NCBI GenBank assembly: GCA_964621605.1
Contig: CAZUMJ010000006.1
Location: forward strand, 42,749-106,748
Reading direction: 5' to 3'
Source: CAZUMJ01 sp964621605
GTDB taxonomy: Bacteria; Actinomycetota; Acidimicrobiia; Acidimicrobiales; Iamiaceae
Length of the DNA: 64,000 nucleotides
Shown here: positions 41,740-52,081 of the stretch, piece after piece
How positions within the stretch are numbered: the stretch's first letter is position 1
How the letters are laid out: every line of letters begins with the position of its first letter
The notes under the pieces: generated by a model
What the model was told of the DNA's origin: nothing
Seen by the model: only the letters and a program-made list of their open reading frames with translations
Database searches by the model: none
Made by a program: the position numbers and the translations under genes

Positions 41740-44036
41740 CGCTTCTCCAACGGGGCCCAGGCGAGCAGGAGCTGCTTGTCGCCCTTGCCGCTGAAGTGCA
41801 CACGTGCCTCGGCCTTGTCGCCGCTGCCGGAGATGTCGACGATGACGCCCTCACCGAAGGTCGGGTGCACGACGTCGTCGCCGACGCGCAGCCCGAGCGA
41901 TTCGGCCCCGCTCGGCACCGGCCCCCGGGGCCGGAGGGCACCGTCGACCTGGCGTTCTCGCGCGGCATCGCGGCGGCTGGAGGCGCCGAAACCTCGGTCG
42001 CCACCACCGAACCCCCGGTCGCCGAAACCTCGGTCGCCACCGCCGAACCCCCCACGCGACGGGCGGCGATCACCCTCGATCGTCTGCACGAGCCCGCTCG
42101 GGATCTCGTCGAGGAAGCGACTCGGCGGGTTGTACTGCGTGGAGCCGTACAGCGTGCGGCACCACGCGTGCGTGACGTAGAGCTGCTCGCGGGCACGGGT
42201 GATCGCGACGTAGGCGAGACGGCGCTCCTCTTCGAGCTCGTCTGGCTCGCCCAGCGAACGCAGGTGCGGGAAGACGCCGTCTTCCATGCCGAGCAGGAAA
42301 ACGATCGGGAACTCGAGGCCCTTCGCCGCGTGGATCGTCATGAGCAACACCGTGCTCGTGTCGCCACCACCGGGCTCCTCGGGCAGCTCGTCGGTGTCGG
42401 CGACCAGGCTGACCTGTTCGAGGAACTCGTCGACGGTGGTGAACTCTTGTGCGACGCCGATCAACTCGGCGAGGTTCTCGAGGCGACCGTCGGCTTCGAC
42501 AGAGGCCTCGGCCCGGAGCTCGTCGAGATAGCCCGACGTCTCGAGCGCTGCCTCGAGCAACGGGGCGGGGCCGTCGTCGCGGCGTGCCGCCAGCGCATCG
42601 AGAAGCTCGAGGAACTCGTCGATGCCGCGTACCGCGCGGCCGCTCACCCCGGCCTCAGCGGCCCGGCGGAGCCCGTCGACGAACGCGAGCCCATGGGCGC
42701 GCGCCCATGCGTCGAGCTTGCCGACGGTGGTGTCACCGATGCCGCGCTTGGGGACGTTCAGCACTCGCTTCAGCGACACCTCGTCGATGGGGTTCACCGC
42801 AGCCCGCACATATGCCAGCGCGTCTTTGACCTCGCGTCGATCGTAGAAACGAGTGCCGCCGATCACCTTGTAGGGGACCCCTGCCCGGAAGAGCGCCTCT
42901 TCGAGCACGCGACTCTGTGCGTTCGTGCGATAGAAGACGGCGACGTCGCTCCACGGTCGGTGCTCGGTGGCGTGGTGGTGCGAGATCTGATGCGCGATCC
43001 ACTGCGCTTCGTCACCCTCGTCGTCGGCGTGGTAGCGGACGATCGCCGCGCCCTCGCCCTGGTCGGTCCACAAGTCTTTGGGCTTGCGCCCCAGGTTGTT
43101 GGCGATCACGGCGTTGGCCGCGTCGAGGATGGTCTGCGTCGAGCGGTAGTTCTGCTCGAGGACGAACACTGCCGCTTCGGGGAAGGCGTCTTCGAACTCC
43201 AAGATGTTGCGGATGTCTGCCCCGCGGAAGCGGTAGATCGACTGGTCGCTGTCGCCGACGACGAACACGTTGTGGTGCGCTGCGCCGAGCTGGAGCACAA
43301 GCTCGTTCTGCACCCGGTTGGTGTCTTGGTACTCGTCGACGAGCACGTGGCGGAAACGTTGCTGGTAGTGCGCCAGCACGTCGGGGTTGCGCCGGAACAG
43401 CCGCACCGTGTTGAGCAGCAGATCGTCGAAGTCCATCGCCCCGGCACGCGCCAGGCGCGCCTGGTACTCGGTAAAGACGTCGGCGATGCGCCGCTCGAAG
43501 AAGGCCTCGGTCTGCGCGGCGTACTCGACTGCGTCGAGGCCGTCGTTCTTCGCGGCGGAGATGGTGGCGTGCACCGACCGGGGCGGGAATCGCTTGGGGT
43601 CTATGTCGAGGTCGCGCAGCACGTAGCCCACGAGGCGCACCGCGTCGGACTGGTCGTAGATGGAGAAGCCCGTCGGGAAGCCGAGCGCCGCCACGTCGCG
43701 GCGCAGGATGCGCACGCACGCCGAGTGGAACGTGGACACCCACATCTTCTGCGCCACGGGCCCGACCAATGCGCCGACGCGGGCGCGCATCTCGGCCGCG
43801 GCCTTGTTCGTGAAGGTGATCGCGAGGATCTCGAACGGCGAGACCCGCTCCACCCCGACGAGGTGCGCGATGCGACGCGTCAACACCCGGGTCTTGCCAG
43901 AACCTGCGCCAGCGATGACCAGCGCGGGACCACCCGGATGCAGCACGGCGTCGGCCTGCACCGGGTTGAGACCCGCGACGAGGCCGTCGGGTGCGCCGGA
44001 AGGGAAGGCGAGGCGGGCGTCGCCGAGATCTGACAT
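41736..44036 (-). CDS. pcrA: ATP-dependent DNA helicase PcrA/UvrD
   Basis: A 766-residue superfamily 1A helicase for repair and replication restart. It begins GLNPVQADAVLH (Q motif); motif I is IAGAGSGKTRVLTRR, motif II is HVLVDEYQDTN, motif III is VVGDSDQSIYRFRGAD, and motif V/VI residues include TIHAAKGLEF and AITRARE. The C-terminus has a Gly/Arg/Phe-rich low-complexity stretch (GFGGGDRGFGDRG) before a small Tudor-like end (LRVGDDVVHPTFGEGVI), as in PcrA. I use ATG 44036 with GGAGGA upstream. Confidence 0.96.
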   Translation of the reverse strand: MSDLGDARLAFPSGAPDGLVAGLNPVQADAVLHPGGPALVIAGAGSGKTRVLTRRIAHLVGVERVSPFEILAITFTNKAAAEMRARVGALVGPVAQKMWVSTFHSACVRILRRDVAALGFPTGFSIYDQSDAVRLVGYVLRDLDIDPKRFPPRSVHATISAAKNDGLDAVEYAAQTEAFFERRIADVFTEYQARLARAGAMDFDDLLLNTVRLFRRNPDVLAHYQQRFRHVLVDEYQDTNRVQNELVLQLGAAHHNVFVVGDSDQSIYRFRGADIRNILEFEDAFPEAAVFVLEQNYRSTQTILDAANAVIANNLGRKPKDLWTDQGEGAAIVRYHADDEGDEAQWIAHQISHHHATEHRPWSDVAVFYRTNAQSRVLEEALFRAGVPYKVIGGTRFYDRREVKDALAYVRAAVNPIDEVSLKRVLNVPKRGIGDTTVGKLDAWARAHGLAFVDGLRRAAEAGVSGRAVRGIDEFLELLDALAARRDDGPAPLLEAALETSGYLDELRAEASVEADGRLENLAELIGVAQEFTTVDEFLEQVSLVADTDELPEEPGGGDTSTVLLMTIHAAKGLEFPIVFLLGMEDGVFPHLRSLGEPDELEEERRLAYVAITRAREQLYVTHAWCRTLYGSTQYNPPSRFLDEIPSGLVQTIEGDRRPSRGGFGGGDRGFGDRGFGGGDRGFGASSRRDAARERQVDGALRPRGPVPSGAESLGLRVGDDVVHPTFGEGVIVDISGSGDKAEARVHFSGKGDKQLLLAWAPLEKR

Positions 44037-44142
44037 TCCTCCAACCCTACCGACGGGCACCGACAGCCCCGGTCGGCACCCGGTCGACATCCGGTCGACA
44101 GGGACACCGTCGACCACCCCCCACGCGGCAGAATCGTACGGA

Positions 44143-45306
44143 ATGGGCGACAGCGAGGAGGTCGACAACGGCCCGGGGGCTCGAGCCCCGTCGCGTACCT
44201 CGCGGCGCCTGCGTCGGGCGGTGCTGCTCCTCGGCACCTTCCTGGTGCTGAACCACCTCGTGCTGCCGCAGCTCACCGGTGCTCGCGCCGCACTGCACAC
44301 CCTGAGCGACGTCAACCCTGCGTTGCTCCTCGCAGCCCTCGGGCTGGAGCTGGGTGCGCTCGCGGCCTACGCACAGTTCACCCGAGTTGCGATTCCGCCC
44401 CAGCCTGCGCTCGACCCACCGAAGCCCCGCCTCGCGACACTGCTGCGCATCCAGCTCGCCACGAAGGCGGTCACCAACCTCATTCCCGGCGGCAGCGCGG
44501 CCGGGTCCGCGGTCGGGTATCGCCTGCTGCTGGGTGCCGGTGTACCCGGTGGTGACGCCGCCTTCGCCCTGGCCACCGTCGGGCTCGCATCCGCGGTCAT
44601 CCTCAACGCGATCCTGTGGCTGGCGCTGGTGGTGTCGATCCCGCGTGGCGGCTTCCAACCCGCGTACGTGACCGCGGCGATCGTCGGGCTGGTCCTGCTG
44701 ACCTTGTTCGCCGCGCTGGTCATCCTGCTGATGAAGGGCAGGCGCTCCGCCGATCGAGCCGTGACGGCGATCGCCCGACGCCTCCCCTTCCTCGACCCCG
44801 ACACGGCCTCGGCGGCGCTGCACCGGATCGCCGACCACCTGCACGAGATGGCGGACCGGCCTCAGGTCATCCGTGGGGGCATCGGCTGGGCGACCGCGAA
44901 CTGGCTGCTCGACGCGGCGAGCCTGTGGGTGTTCCTGTGGGCGTTCGGCCCCCGGGTTCCCCTCGACAGCCTGCTCGTGGCCTTCGGGCTCGCGAACGTG
45001 CTCGCCATCATCCCGCTCACCCCCGGCGGGCTGGGCTTCGTCGAGGCCGCGCTCACGTCAACGCTCGTGGGGTTCGGAGTGCCGGCTGCCGAAGCGGCGG
45101 TCGGCGTGGTGACCTACCGGCTCGCGGCGTTCTGGCTCCCCATCCCGCTGGGTGCCCTCTCGTACGCGTCGCTGCGCGTCGGCCCGGCACCGCTGGGCTC
45201 CGCCCGGCACCGTCGTCGCATGCGCTCGCTCGCCGAGGATGCGTTCGCAGAGGAGGCACGCTTGGCGGCCAGCGAGGGGCTCACGCCGGCGTCGACCGAG
45301 GACTGA
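44143..45306 (+). CDS. UPF0104/LPG-synthase-TM family membrane protein
   Basis: A 387-residue protein with about eight hydrophobic segments. TKAVTNLIPGGSAAGSAVGYRLL and NVLAIIPLTPGGLGFVEAALT are the paired motifs of the lysylphosphatidylglycerol synthase transmembrane family (UPF0104). Without the C-terminal synthase domain, such proteins are thought to flip or move lipids. Substrate unknown. It starts at ATG 44143, divergent from pcrA. Confidence 0.88.
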   Translation: MGDSEEVDNGPGARAPSRTSRRLRRAVLLLGTFLVLNHLVLPQLTGARAALHTLSDVNPALLLAALGLELGALAAYAQFTRVAIPPQPALDPPKPRLATLLRIQLATKAVTNLIPGGSAAGSAVGYRLLLGAGVPGGDAAFALATVGLASAVILNAILWLALVVSIPRGGFQPAYVTAAIVGLVLLTLFAALVILLMKGRRSADRAVTAIARRLPFLDPDTASAALHRIADHLHEMADRPQVIRGGIGWATANWLLDAASLWVFLWAFGPRVPLDSLLVAFGLANVLAIIPLTPGGLGFVEAALTSTLVGFGVPAAEAAVGVVTYRLAAFWLPIPLGALSYASLRVGPAPLGSARHRRRMRSLAEDAFAEEARLAASEGLTPASTED

Positions 45307-45374
45307 CCACGCTCCCGCAGCGCGATGCCTCTCCAGGGTTCGCGCGGCAGCGGACACGCCGCCGACCGCGCCGC

Positions 45375-48155
45375 TCAGGAAGCTTCGAGGCGGTGCAGCA
45401 GTGCCACCAGCTCACTGGCGGGCACCGGCCGAGCGAAGAAGTAGCCCTGCACCGAACGGCAGCGGATCTCCCGCAAGAAGTCCGCCTGCTCCCGGGTCTC
45501 GACGCCCTCGGCGACGAGGTCGAGGTCGAGCGAACGGGCAAGGTCGACGACGGCACGGACGACTGCGTCGTCCTCTGCGCGCTCACCCAGGCCCGACACG
45601 AACGACCTGTCGATCTTGAGACCACGCACCGGGAAGCGGCGCAGGTAGGTGAGGGACGCGTAGCCGGTGCCGAAGTCGTCGAGCACGAGCTCTGTCCCGA
45701 GCTCGACGAGCTCCCGGATCGCTTCCACGACGGAGGGCGACTCGGCCATGAGGACCGTCTCGGTGATCTCGAGGGCCACCTGCTTGGCGGGCACGTCCCA
45801 ACGGACCAGCGCCTCGCGAAGCGCGTCGACGAAGCCGGGCTCGTCGAGCTGGCCAGCGGACAGGTTGATGTGCACCCGCAAACCCGACCACTGCGGATGG
45901 GCACCGGCGAGCTCGCTCAACTCGCGGATGGCCTGTTCGGTCACCCAGCGCCCCAGGTGCACGATCAGGCCCGTCTCCTCGGCGATCGGGATGAACAATC
46001 CCGGCCCGATCATCCCGCGCTCCGGGTGCTGCCATCGGACCAACGCCTCGAGAGCGCCTACCCGTTCGTCGGCCAGGCGGAGAAGCGGCTGGAAGTGCAC
46101 CTCGAGCTGCTCGTGCTCGAGCGCGTGCGCCAACTCGCGGGCGAGGTCGGACCGTTCACGGGCCTCGGTGCGCATCGTTGCGCGCACGACCTCGCGTCGC
46201 GCACGACCGCCTGCCTTCGCACGCGACATCGCCACGTCCGCGTCGCGCACCAACGCCTCGGGGTGGTCGGCCCCCGACGTCGACACGGCGACACCGATGC
46301 TGGCAGTGAGTGCCACCTCTGCCCCGCCGACCAGCACCGGGCGCGCCGCGATGGCGTCCGCGATGCGGTCTGCGACGGCGAGCGCTCGATCTTCGTCCAG
46401 CAGGTCGTCGAGCACCACGACGAACTCGTCGCCTCCGAAGCGAGCGACCGAGTCTGTTCGCTCGACCGCGCCGACGATTCGCTGGGCGACCTCTCGCAGC
46501 ACCGAGTCACCGACGTCGTGGCCGAAGTGGTCGTTGACGTCCTTGAATCGATCGAGGTCTGCGTACAGCACCGCCACGAGCTGCTGGCGACGTTGCGAAC
46601 GCAGCAGCGAGATCTCGAGCCGGTCGAGCAGCGCGGAACGGTTCGCCACCCCCGTGAGCTCGTCATGGGTGGCCTGCCGTACGAGCGCCGCCTCGGCATG
46701 GGCACGCTCGACCGCGACGGATGCCAGGGCCGCGCACGCCTCGTCGACCGCGGGTGCCGGCAGCGGCTCGCGGTCGGGGTCGAGGTCGAGGGTGAGGATG
46801 AAGCCGAGCCTGACTCCGCTGCGCACCGAGTCGAGCGGGACCGCACTCAGGGTCACGGCACCGAGCGCGCGCAGGCGAGCCGCCAACAACTCGTTCGGCA
46901 CCTCGTCGACGTTCACCGCAACCCCCGGCGCGTGGTCGCCGAACAACCAGCTGTAGCTCCCGAGGTTGAGTCCGTCCACCAGGCCGGTGGCCGCTTCGCC
47001 CAGGCTCGGTGCTGCGCCGAGCTCCACCGGGGGGATTCCCCCGTCGGCCTCGCCGGTGAGGATGACCGCGCACCGCAGCGAGAGGCGCGGTCCTTCCCGC
47101 AGACGCGCGACCTCCTGCAGGGAACTCGCAAGGGTGGCTCCTCGAGCGACGAGGTCGAGCACCCGGTTCTGACCGTCTACGAGACGCTGCGCCTCGCGCC
47201 GCTTGCGTGCCGCGACGAGAGCCTCACCGAGGCGCACGAGCTGCCCCAACGGCTCGCGCCGCCCCTCGTATGCGAGCCGCTTCCAGCTCAAGCCGATGAT
47301 GCCCGACTGGGCCTCTGGCGGGCCGATGCGCACCCATGCCAGCGACTGGTTCTGCAACTGGTGCATGAGTCGCTGCTCGGCGCTCCCCGAGTCGGGAAGG
47401 TCCGACACATTGCGGATGAGCAGCACCGGGTCCTTCGCCAGCGTGTCGGAACCGAAGCGGAACTCCCCGCGACGCACCCGTCCGCTCCGGTCGAGCTCGG
47501 GCGGGTTGCCCGGACCTCGCCATTGGTGGATGAGCTCGATCACGCCCGGAACGACGGTCGCGCAGACGTACGCCACGTCGGCGTCGAAGTGCTGCGCGAC
47601 GAGCCGCAGCGTGTCCTCGGCAGTGGCATCGAGATCGTCCACCGATGCCGCGAGCAGGCGTTCACAGCAGCTCGACAGCAGCGCCTCGAAGGCGAGCCGA
47701 TCCGCGGCCTGTTCCGCTGCCAGCCGCCTTGCTTCACGCAGTTCCTCACGCGCGGTGAGGTCTTCGGGCAACCACAGGACCTCATCGGGGCCACATGGCA
47801 TGCAGCGTGCGCGGATCGTGCGCAGGCGGTCGCCGACCGGCCGCTCGTACGTCACCTCTCGAAGCTCGGCGGTCGCGAGTGACTCGACCAGCGTGGCGTC
47901 GACGAGTGCGACGACGTCGGGGGGGAGCAACGTGGCGACGGGGACGGGGAGGCGTCCGACCAGGTCGTCGAGCTCACTTCGCACCACCGGGAGCAACGTT
48001 GCGTCGATCCCGGCCCAGGCGCCTGTGATCATGCCGTTGCGATGGATCCGAAAGAGCGGGCCGGGGAGGATGCCCAGCAGCGCGGCGGCGAGGTCGTCGG
48101 CACCGGAGCCGACGACCTGCGGGTCTCGTTGCGGTGGATCCTGCCCTTCCCCCAT
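45375..48155 (-). CDS. GGDEF-EAL cyclic di-GMP protein with N-terminal sensor region
   Basis: A 926-residue protein. The first 500 residues hold PAS/GAF-like sensor regions without membrane segments. The GGDEF domain has DLDRFKDVND and RFGGDEFVVVL, so it can be an active cyclase. The EAL domain keeps GALEALVRW, HINLSAGQL, LEITETVL, LDDFGTGYASL, LKIDRSFV and AEGVET, so phosphodiesterase activity is also possible. Net effect on cyclic di-GMP is unknown. I take ATG 48155, which has a GGGGGG-type site upstream; ATG 48170 is the alternative, giving five more residues. Confidence 0.93.
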   Translation of the reverse strand: MGEGQDPPQRDPQVVGSGADDLAAALLGILPGPLFRIHRNGMITGAWAGIDATLLPVVRSELDDLVGRLPVPVATLLPPDVVALVDATLVESLATAELREVTYERPVGDRLRTIRARCMPCGPDEVLWLPEDLTAREELREARRLAAEQAADRLAFEALLSSCCERLLAASVDDLDATAEDTLRLVAQHFDADVAYVCATVVPGVIELIHQWRGPGNPPELDRSGRVRRGEFRFGSDTLAKDPVLLIRNVSDLPDSGSAEQRLMHQLQNQSLAWVRIGPPEAQSGIIGLSWKRLAYEGRREPLGQLVRLGEALVAARKRREAQRLVDGQNRVLDLVARGATLASSLQEVARLREGPRLSLRCAVILTGEADGGIPPVELGAAPSLGEAATGLVDGLNLGSYSWLFGDHAPGVAVNVDEVPNELLAARLRALGAVTLSAVPLDSVRSGVRLGFILTLDLDPDREPLPAPAVDEACAALASVAVERAHAEAALVRQATHDELTGVANRSALLDRLEISLLRSQRRQQLVAVLYADLDRFKDVNDHFGHDVGDSVLREVAQRIVGAVERTDSVARFGGDEFVVVLDDLLDEDRALAVADRIADAIAARPVLVGGAEVALTASIGVAVSTSGADHPEALVRDADVAMSRAKAGGRARREVVRATMRTEARERSDLARELAHALEHEQLEVHFQPLLRLADERVGALEALVRWQHPERGMIGPGLFIPIAEETGLIVHLGRWVTEQAIRELSELAGAHPQWSGLRVHINLSAGQLDEPGFVDALREALVRWDVPAKQVALEITETVLMAESPSVVEAIRELVELGTELVLDDFGTGYASLTYLRRFPVRGLKIDRSFVSGLGERAEDDAVVRAVVDLARSLDLDLVAEGVETREQADFLREIRCRSVQGYFFARPVPASELVALLHRLEAS

Positions 48156-48226
48156 CGGTCCACCCCCCATGGCCGCGCGCAGTCTGCTTCAGGAATCGGT
48201 TGGCAACAAGCGAGGTTGTGACAGCA

Positions 48227-49006
48227 TCACGACGTCGACCTGCCTTCGGGACAACGCGCGGTGACCTGCCCGAACTGACCACCGGCAGCACCCGGCTGAT
48301 CCCCGGCGGCGCCGAAGGTTCCCGTGGCGATGTAGGTGTCGCCCGTGATGGTCACCAGATCACCCGTGGCGGTCGGGTCGCGCGGGTCTCGCCACGTTGT
48401 GCCGGTCTGCAGGCGATAGCGCTGCGCGGTGAGCCCGAGGTGTTCGACCCCGTCGTCGACGGTCGTCGTCGTCGTCGAGTCGGCCGGTGCGGTGGAGGTG
48501 GGTGACGGCGCCGCCGTCGTCACCGCCGACCCGTTCGGTTCGCCCGTGTCGATCCCCGGACCGGCCGGCCCAGCCGAGCCGGCCTCCGCGACATCCATGC
48601 GCACCAGGACAGATTGGGTGATGGTCACCGGGCCGGATCCGATCTGCGACTGGTACTGCGTCACCGCGACCGTGAACAGCTTCCCCTCGGTGTGGCCGTT
48701 GCCGTACAGGCCCCAGTTCCGTTCGGACACCTGAGAGGCCTGGGCACCCTCGGTCTCGGGAGCGGAGTCGTTCGCCACCGGGCCCGTGCCGCAGTTGACC
48801 ACGTCGAACTCGTAGCGAGCTCCACCGAGGATCAGCACGCCATGACCGGGCGCGGGCGACTCGCCGCTGAGGCGATACGGCGAGGTTCCACCCGGACCGT
48901 CGTCGGTGCTCGCTTTGCTTCCGCTGCAGCCCGCAAGGCCCACCACGCACGCCCCCACGAGGAGGGTGCGCAGGACCGGGCGTGCTCGCACGAGCCGCCT
49001 CGTCAC
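48227..49006 (-). CDS. Lipoprotein, unknown, coupled to the NlpC/P60 gene
   Basis: A 259-residue protein with a basic N-terminus and lipobox VVGLAGCSGS, so it should be a lipidated surface protein. The mature part has a low-complexity Thr/Pro/Ser stretch (STAPADSTTTTTVDDG) between two small domains. I do not recognise either. GTG 49006 shares four bases (GTGA) with the stop of the NlpC/P60 gene, so the two are probably made together. Confidence 0.78.
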   Translation of the reverse strand: MTRRLVRARPVLRTLLVGACVVGLAGCSGSKASTDDGPGGTSPYRLSGESPAPGHGVLILGGARYEFDVVNCGTGPVANDSAPETEGAQASQVSERNWGLYGNGHTEGKLFTVAVTQYQSQIGSGPVTITQSVLVRMDVAEAGSAGPAGPGIDTGEPNGSAVTTAAPSPTSTAPADSTTTTTVDDGVEHLGLTAQRYRLQTGTTWRDPRDPTATGDLVTITGDTYIATGTFGAAGDQPGAAGGQFGQVTARCPEGRSTS

Positions 49007-50373
49007 GCGGCCGGACGCCCCGCGCCAATCCAGCCGAACGATCCGCCGAGGTACAACGATGCCGTTCGCACGACCGCACCCGTATGCGGCGCGTGCACCA
49101 CCATCCCGTCTCCGATGTAGAGCGCCACGTGGTCGATGGTCCGTGCCGAGTCGCCGTAGAACACCAGGTCGCCGGGGCGCAGCGACGACAACGGGATGTG
49201 CAGGATCGTGTCGTATTGGTCCTGCGCAACCCGGGCGATGCCCACGCCTGCCTGCGCCCAGGCGTAGCGGGTCAAACCCGAGCAGTCGTAGCCCACCGTG
49301 TTCGCCCCCGGGCCGAACCCGAGCGTCGGACCCTGCAGTCCGCCACCGCCCCACGAGTACGGCACGCCCTGCTGCGACATTGCCGCGTCCGCGGCACGCT
49401 GGCCCGTTCCACCACCGCTCGCAGGCGGGGCCGGCGGTTGCGGTTGCGGTTGGGGTTGCGACGTGGTGGGTGGCGCCGACGAGGTCGGAGGCGACGTGGC
49501 GGGCACCGTCGTCGACGCCTGCGAGGCGAGTGTGGTGGTCGGACCACCGGCCACGGTCGTCGCCGGAGCAGGAGGTTTGCCGACGACGGTCGTCGGCGCC
49601 TGAGGGGATGTTGCCGGCGCTGGTGCCTGGCCCGGCGAGGGAGCGGCATCCGGTGGGGCGCCGAAGCGAGCACGGGCCGCGGCTTCTGCCTCCTGTGCCA
49701 GCTTGACCTGCTGTGCCTGGACCGCCATGGCCAGCTCGCCGTTGACCTGTGCCTGGATGCGCTCCTGTTCGGCGGTCAGATCCGCCGCCTCACGGCTCTT
49801 CTGTTCGATCGTGGCGCGCTCGGCGTCGAGGTCCTTGCGAGCCTTGTCGAGCGTGGCGAGGTCCTCATCCGCGATGCGGGCCGCAGCCTGCATCCTGTCG
49901 ATCAGCGTCTGCCGATCGCCGAGCGCGATGTCGGTGTAGCCCTGGCGGCGGCCCAGTTCGGCGGCATCGCCGCGCACGACGAGGTCGAAGTCGTCCGTGC
50001 CGCCGCCGTTGACGTAGGCGCCCACGGCATAGCGCGCCAGCTCGGCTCGACGCTTGTCGCGCTCTGCCTGGGACCGGGCGAGGTCGGATCGGGTCGTCGC
50101 GACCTGCGCCTCGAGCTCCTGCGCCCGAACCTGGGCGGCGTTGAACTGCTCGGCAAGGCGGCCGCTTTGGCGTTCGAGCTCGTCGAGGCGCTGAGCGATC
50201 TGCCGAGCCTGGGCCTGGAGGTCCGCGACCGGGTCCGCGGCGGCGCCCCGTGACGCGACAGGGCCGAGCAGGCCAACCACGAGAGCGACACAGCACGCCA
50301 CAGCGGCACGCGGCAGACGGTGCGCGAAACGAGGCGCGTGCGGAGGCTGGTGACGAGGTCGGGGTGTCCGCAC
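49003..50373 (-). CDS. NlpC/P60 peptidoglycan hydrolase with coiled coil (RipA-like)
   Basis: A 456-residue secreted protein. The start GTG 50373 has AGGAGG upstream; a signal peptide follows (VACCVALVVGLLGPVASRGAAA). Residues about 50-235 are a long coiled coil (LDELERQSGRLAEQF...), then a Pro/Thr/Ala-rich linker, then the NlpC/P60 domain with the catalytic Cys in YDCSGLTRYAW, His in IDHVALYIG and the third residue region in VVHAPHTG. This is the RipA-like layout; it should cut stem peptides in peptidoglycan at division or remodelling. Confidence 0.93.
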   Translation of the reverse strand: MRTPRPRHQPPHAPRFAHRLPRAAVACCVALVVGLLGPVASRGAAADPVADLQAQARQIAQRLDELERQSGRLAEQFNAAQVRAQELEAQVATTRSDLARSQAERDKRRAELARYAVGAYVNGGGTDDFDLVVRGDAAELGRRQGYTDIALGDRQTLIDRMQAAARIADEDLATLDKARKDLDAERATIEQKSREAADLTAEQERIQAQVNGELAMAVQAQQVKLAQEAEAAARARFGAPPDAAPSPGQAPAPATSPQAPTTVVGKPPAPATTVAGGPTTTLASQASTTVPATSPPTSSAPPTTSQPQPQPQPPAPPASGGGTGQRAADAAMSQQGVPYSWGGGGLQGPTLGFGPGANTVGYDCSGLTRYAWAQAGVGIARVAQDQYDTILHIPLSSLRPGDLVFYGDSARTIDHVALYIGDGMVVHAPHTGAVVRTASLYLGGSFGWIGAGRPAA

Positions 50374-50514
50374 GGCTGCCTCCTGTCTCACACGTCGTCG
50401 CGGCGGTCGATCTGTGCACGCGCGAAGCGCGCGATGCACCATCAGGATCGTCGGCCGAATGTGCAGGGAGTTGAGCCAGCGAGGCACCGGGCCACTACGA
50501 AGCGGAGCGGCCCG

Positions 50515-52080
50515 CTACTCCCACTCGATGGTGCCCGGAGGCTTGGAGGTGATGTCGTACGCGACCCGGTTGACGCCGTCGACCTCGTTGATGATGCGGT
50601 TCGACAGCTTCGCCAGCAGGTCGTGCGGGAGGCGTGCCCAGTCCGCGGTCATGGCGTCTTCGCTCGTCACCGCACGCACGATGATCGGATGCGCGTAGGT
50701 GCGCTCGTCGCCCATCACCCCGACGGAGCGGATGTCGGGCAGCACCGCGAATGCCTGCCAGATCTCACGATCGAGGCCTGCCAGGTGCAGCTCCTCACGC
50801 ACGATCGCATCGGCGCGCTGGAGAATCGCCACCTTGTCGGGCGTGACCTCACCGATGATGCGCACTCCCAGGCCCGGGCCTGGGAACGGCTGCCGCCAGA
50901 CGATCTCCTCGGGCAGACCGAGCTCTTCGCCGAGGTGGCGCACCTCGTCCTTGAACAGTGCACGCAACGGCTCGACGAGCGCGAACTCCATGTCGTCGGG
51001 CAAGCCGCCGACGTTGTGGTGGCTCTTGATCTTGGCGGCTGCCGAGGTGCCCGACTCGATCACGTCGGGGTAGAGCGTGCCCTGCACGAGGAAGTGCGCG
51101 TCCTCGATGCCGGCCGACGCCTCCTCGAAGGTGCGGATGAACAGCTCACCGATCGTCTTGCGCTTCTCTTCCGGGTCGGTCACGCCTTCGAGGCGAGCGA
51201 AGAACCGGTCGGACGCCTCGACGTGGACGAGCTCGATCTGTTGGTGCCTGCGGAACGTGTCGACCACCTGCTCCGCCTCACCGGCGCGCAGCAGGCCGTG
51301 ATCGACGAAGACGCACGTGAGCTGATCGCCGATGGCCTTGTGCACCAACGCGGCGGCGACGGCCGAGTCGACACCCCCCGAGAGGCCACAGATCGCACGC
51401 CCGGTGCCGACCTGGGCGCGAATGGCAGCGACCTGGGTCTCGATGACGGAGCTCATCGTCCAGCTCGGCGTGCACCCGCACACCTGGAACAAGAAGCGCT
51501 TGAGCATCTCCTGGCCGTGCGGCGTGTGCACCACCTCCGGGTGGAACTGCACGGCGTGCACGCGACGCTCGACGTGCTCCATCGCAGCGACGGGTGCCTC
51601 GGGCGACGAGGCCGTCACCCGAAAGCCCTCTGGCGCCGACGTGATCGAGTCGAAGTGGCTCATCCACACCGCTTGCTGGGACGGCGAGGCAACCTCACCG
51701 GAGAACAGCACGGCGTCGGCGTGGAGCACCTCGAGGTCGGTGCGGCCATACTCGCCGCGCCCGGTGTTGGCCACCGTCCCGCCGAGCTGCTGCGCCACCA
51801 GCTGTGCGCCGTAGCAGATGCCCAAGACCGGGATGTCGAGGTCGTAGACCGCGTCTTCGATCCGCGGACTGCCCGGGACGTGCACCGACTTGGGCCCGCC
51901 ACTCAGGATCAGCCCCGCCGGGCGCCGTGCGGCGAGCTCGGCGGGCGTGATGGTGTGCGGCACGATCTCGCTGTACACGTGCGCCTCACGGACGCGGCGA
52001 GCGATCAGCTGCGCGTACTGGGCGCCGAAGTCGACGACGAGCACGGGACCATGCGGATCGGAGATCGGATCGACGGCCAT
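50515..52080 (-). CDS. guaA: GMP synthase (glutamine-hydrolysing)
   Basis: A 521-residue GMP synthase. The glutamine amidotransferase part has the Cys in [13 protein letters not shown] and the His-x-Glu in FHPEVVHT; the ATP pyrophosphatase part has the P-loop [15 protein letters not shown]; the C-terminal dimerisation domain ends KPPGTIEWE. It makes GMP from XMP, glutamine and ATP. ATG 52080 lies two bases after the stop of guaB3, so the two form an operon. Confidence 0.97.
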   Translation of the reverse strand: MAVDPISDPHGPVLVVDFGAQYAQLIARRVREAHVYSEIVPHTITPAELAARRPAGLILSGGPKSVHVPGSPRIEDAVYDLDIPVLGICYGAQLVAQQLGGTVANTGRGEYGRTDLEVLHADAVLFSGEVASPSQQAVWMSHFDSITSAPEGFRVTASSPEAPVAAMEHVERRVHAVQFHPEVVHTPHGQEMLKRFLFQVCGCTPSWTMSSVIETQVAAIRAQVGTGRAICGLSGGVDSAVAAALVHKAIGDQLTCVFVDHGLLRAGEAEQVVDTFRRHQQIELVHVEASDRFFARLEGVTDPEEKRKTIGELFIRTFEEASAGIEDAHFLVQGTLYPDVIESGTSAAAKIKSHHNVGGLPDDMEFALVEPLRALFKDEVRHLGEELGLPEEIVWRQPFPGPGLGVRIIGEVTPDKVAILQRADAIVREELHLAGLDREIWQAFAVLPDIRSVGVMGDERTYAHPIIVRAVTSEDAMTADWARLPHDLLAKLSNRIINEVDGVNRVAYDITSKPPGTIEWE

Positions 52081-52081
52081 C

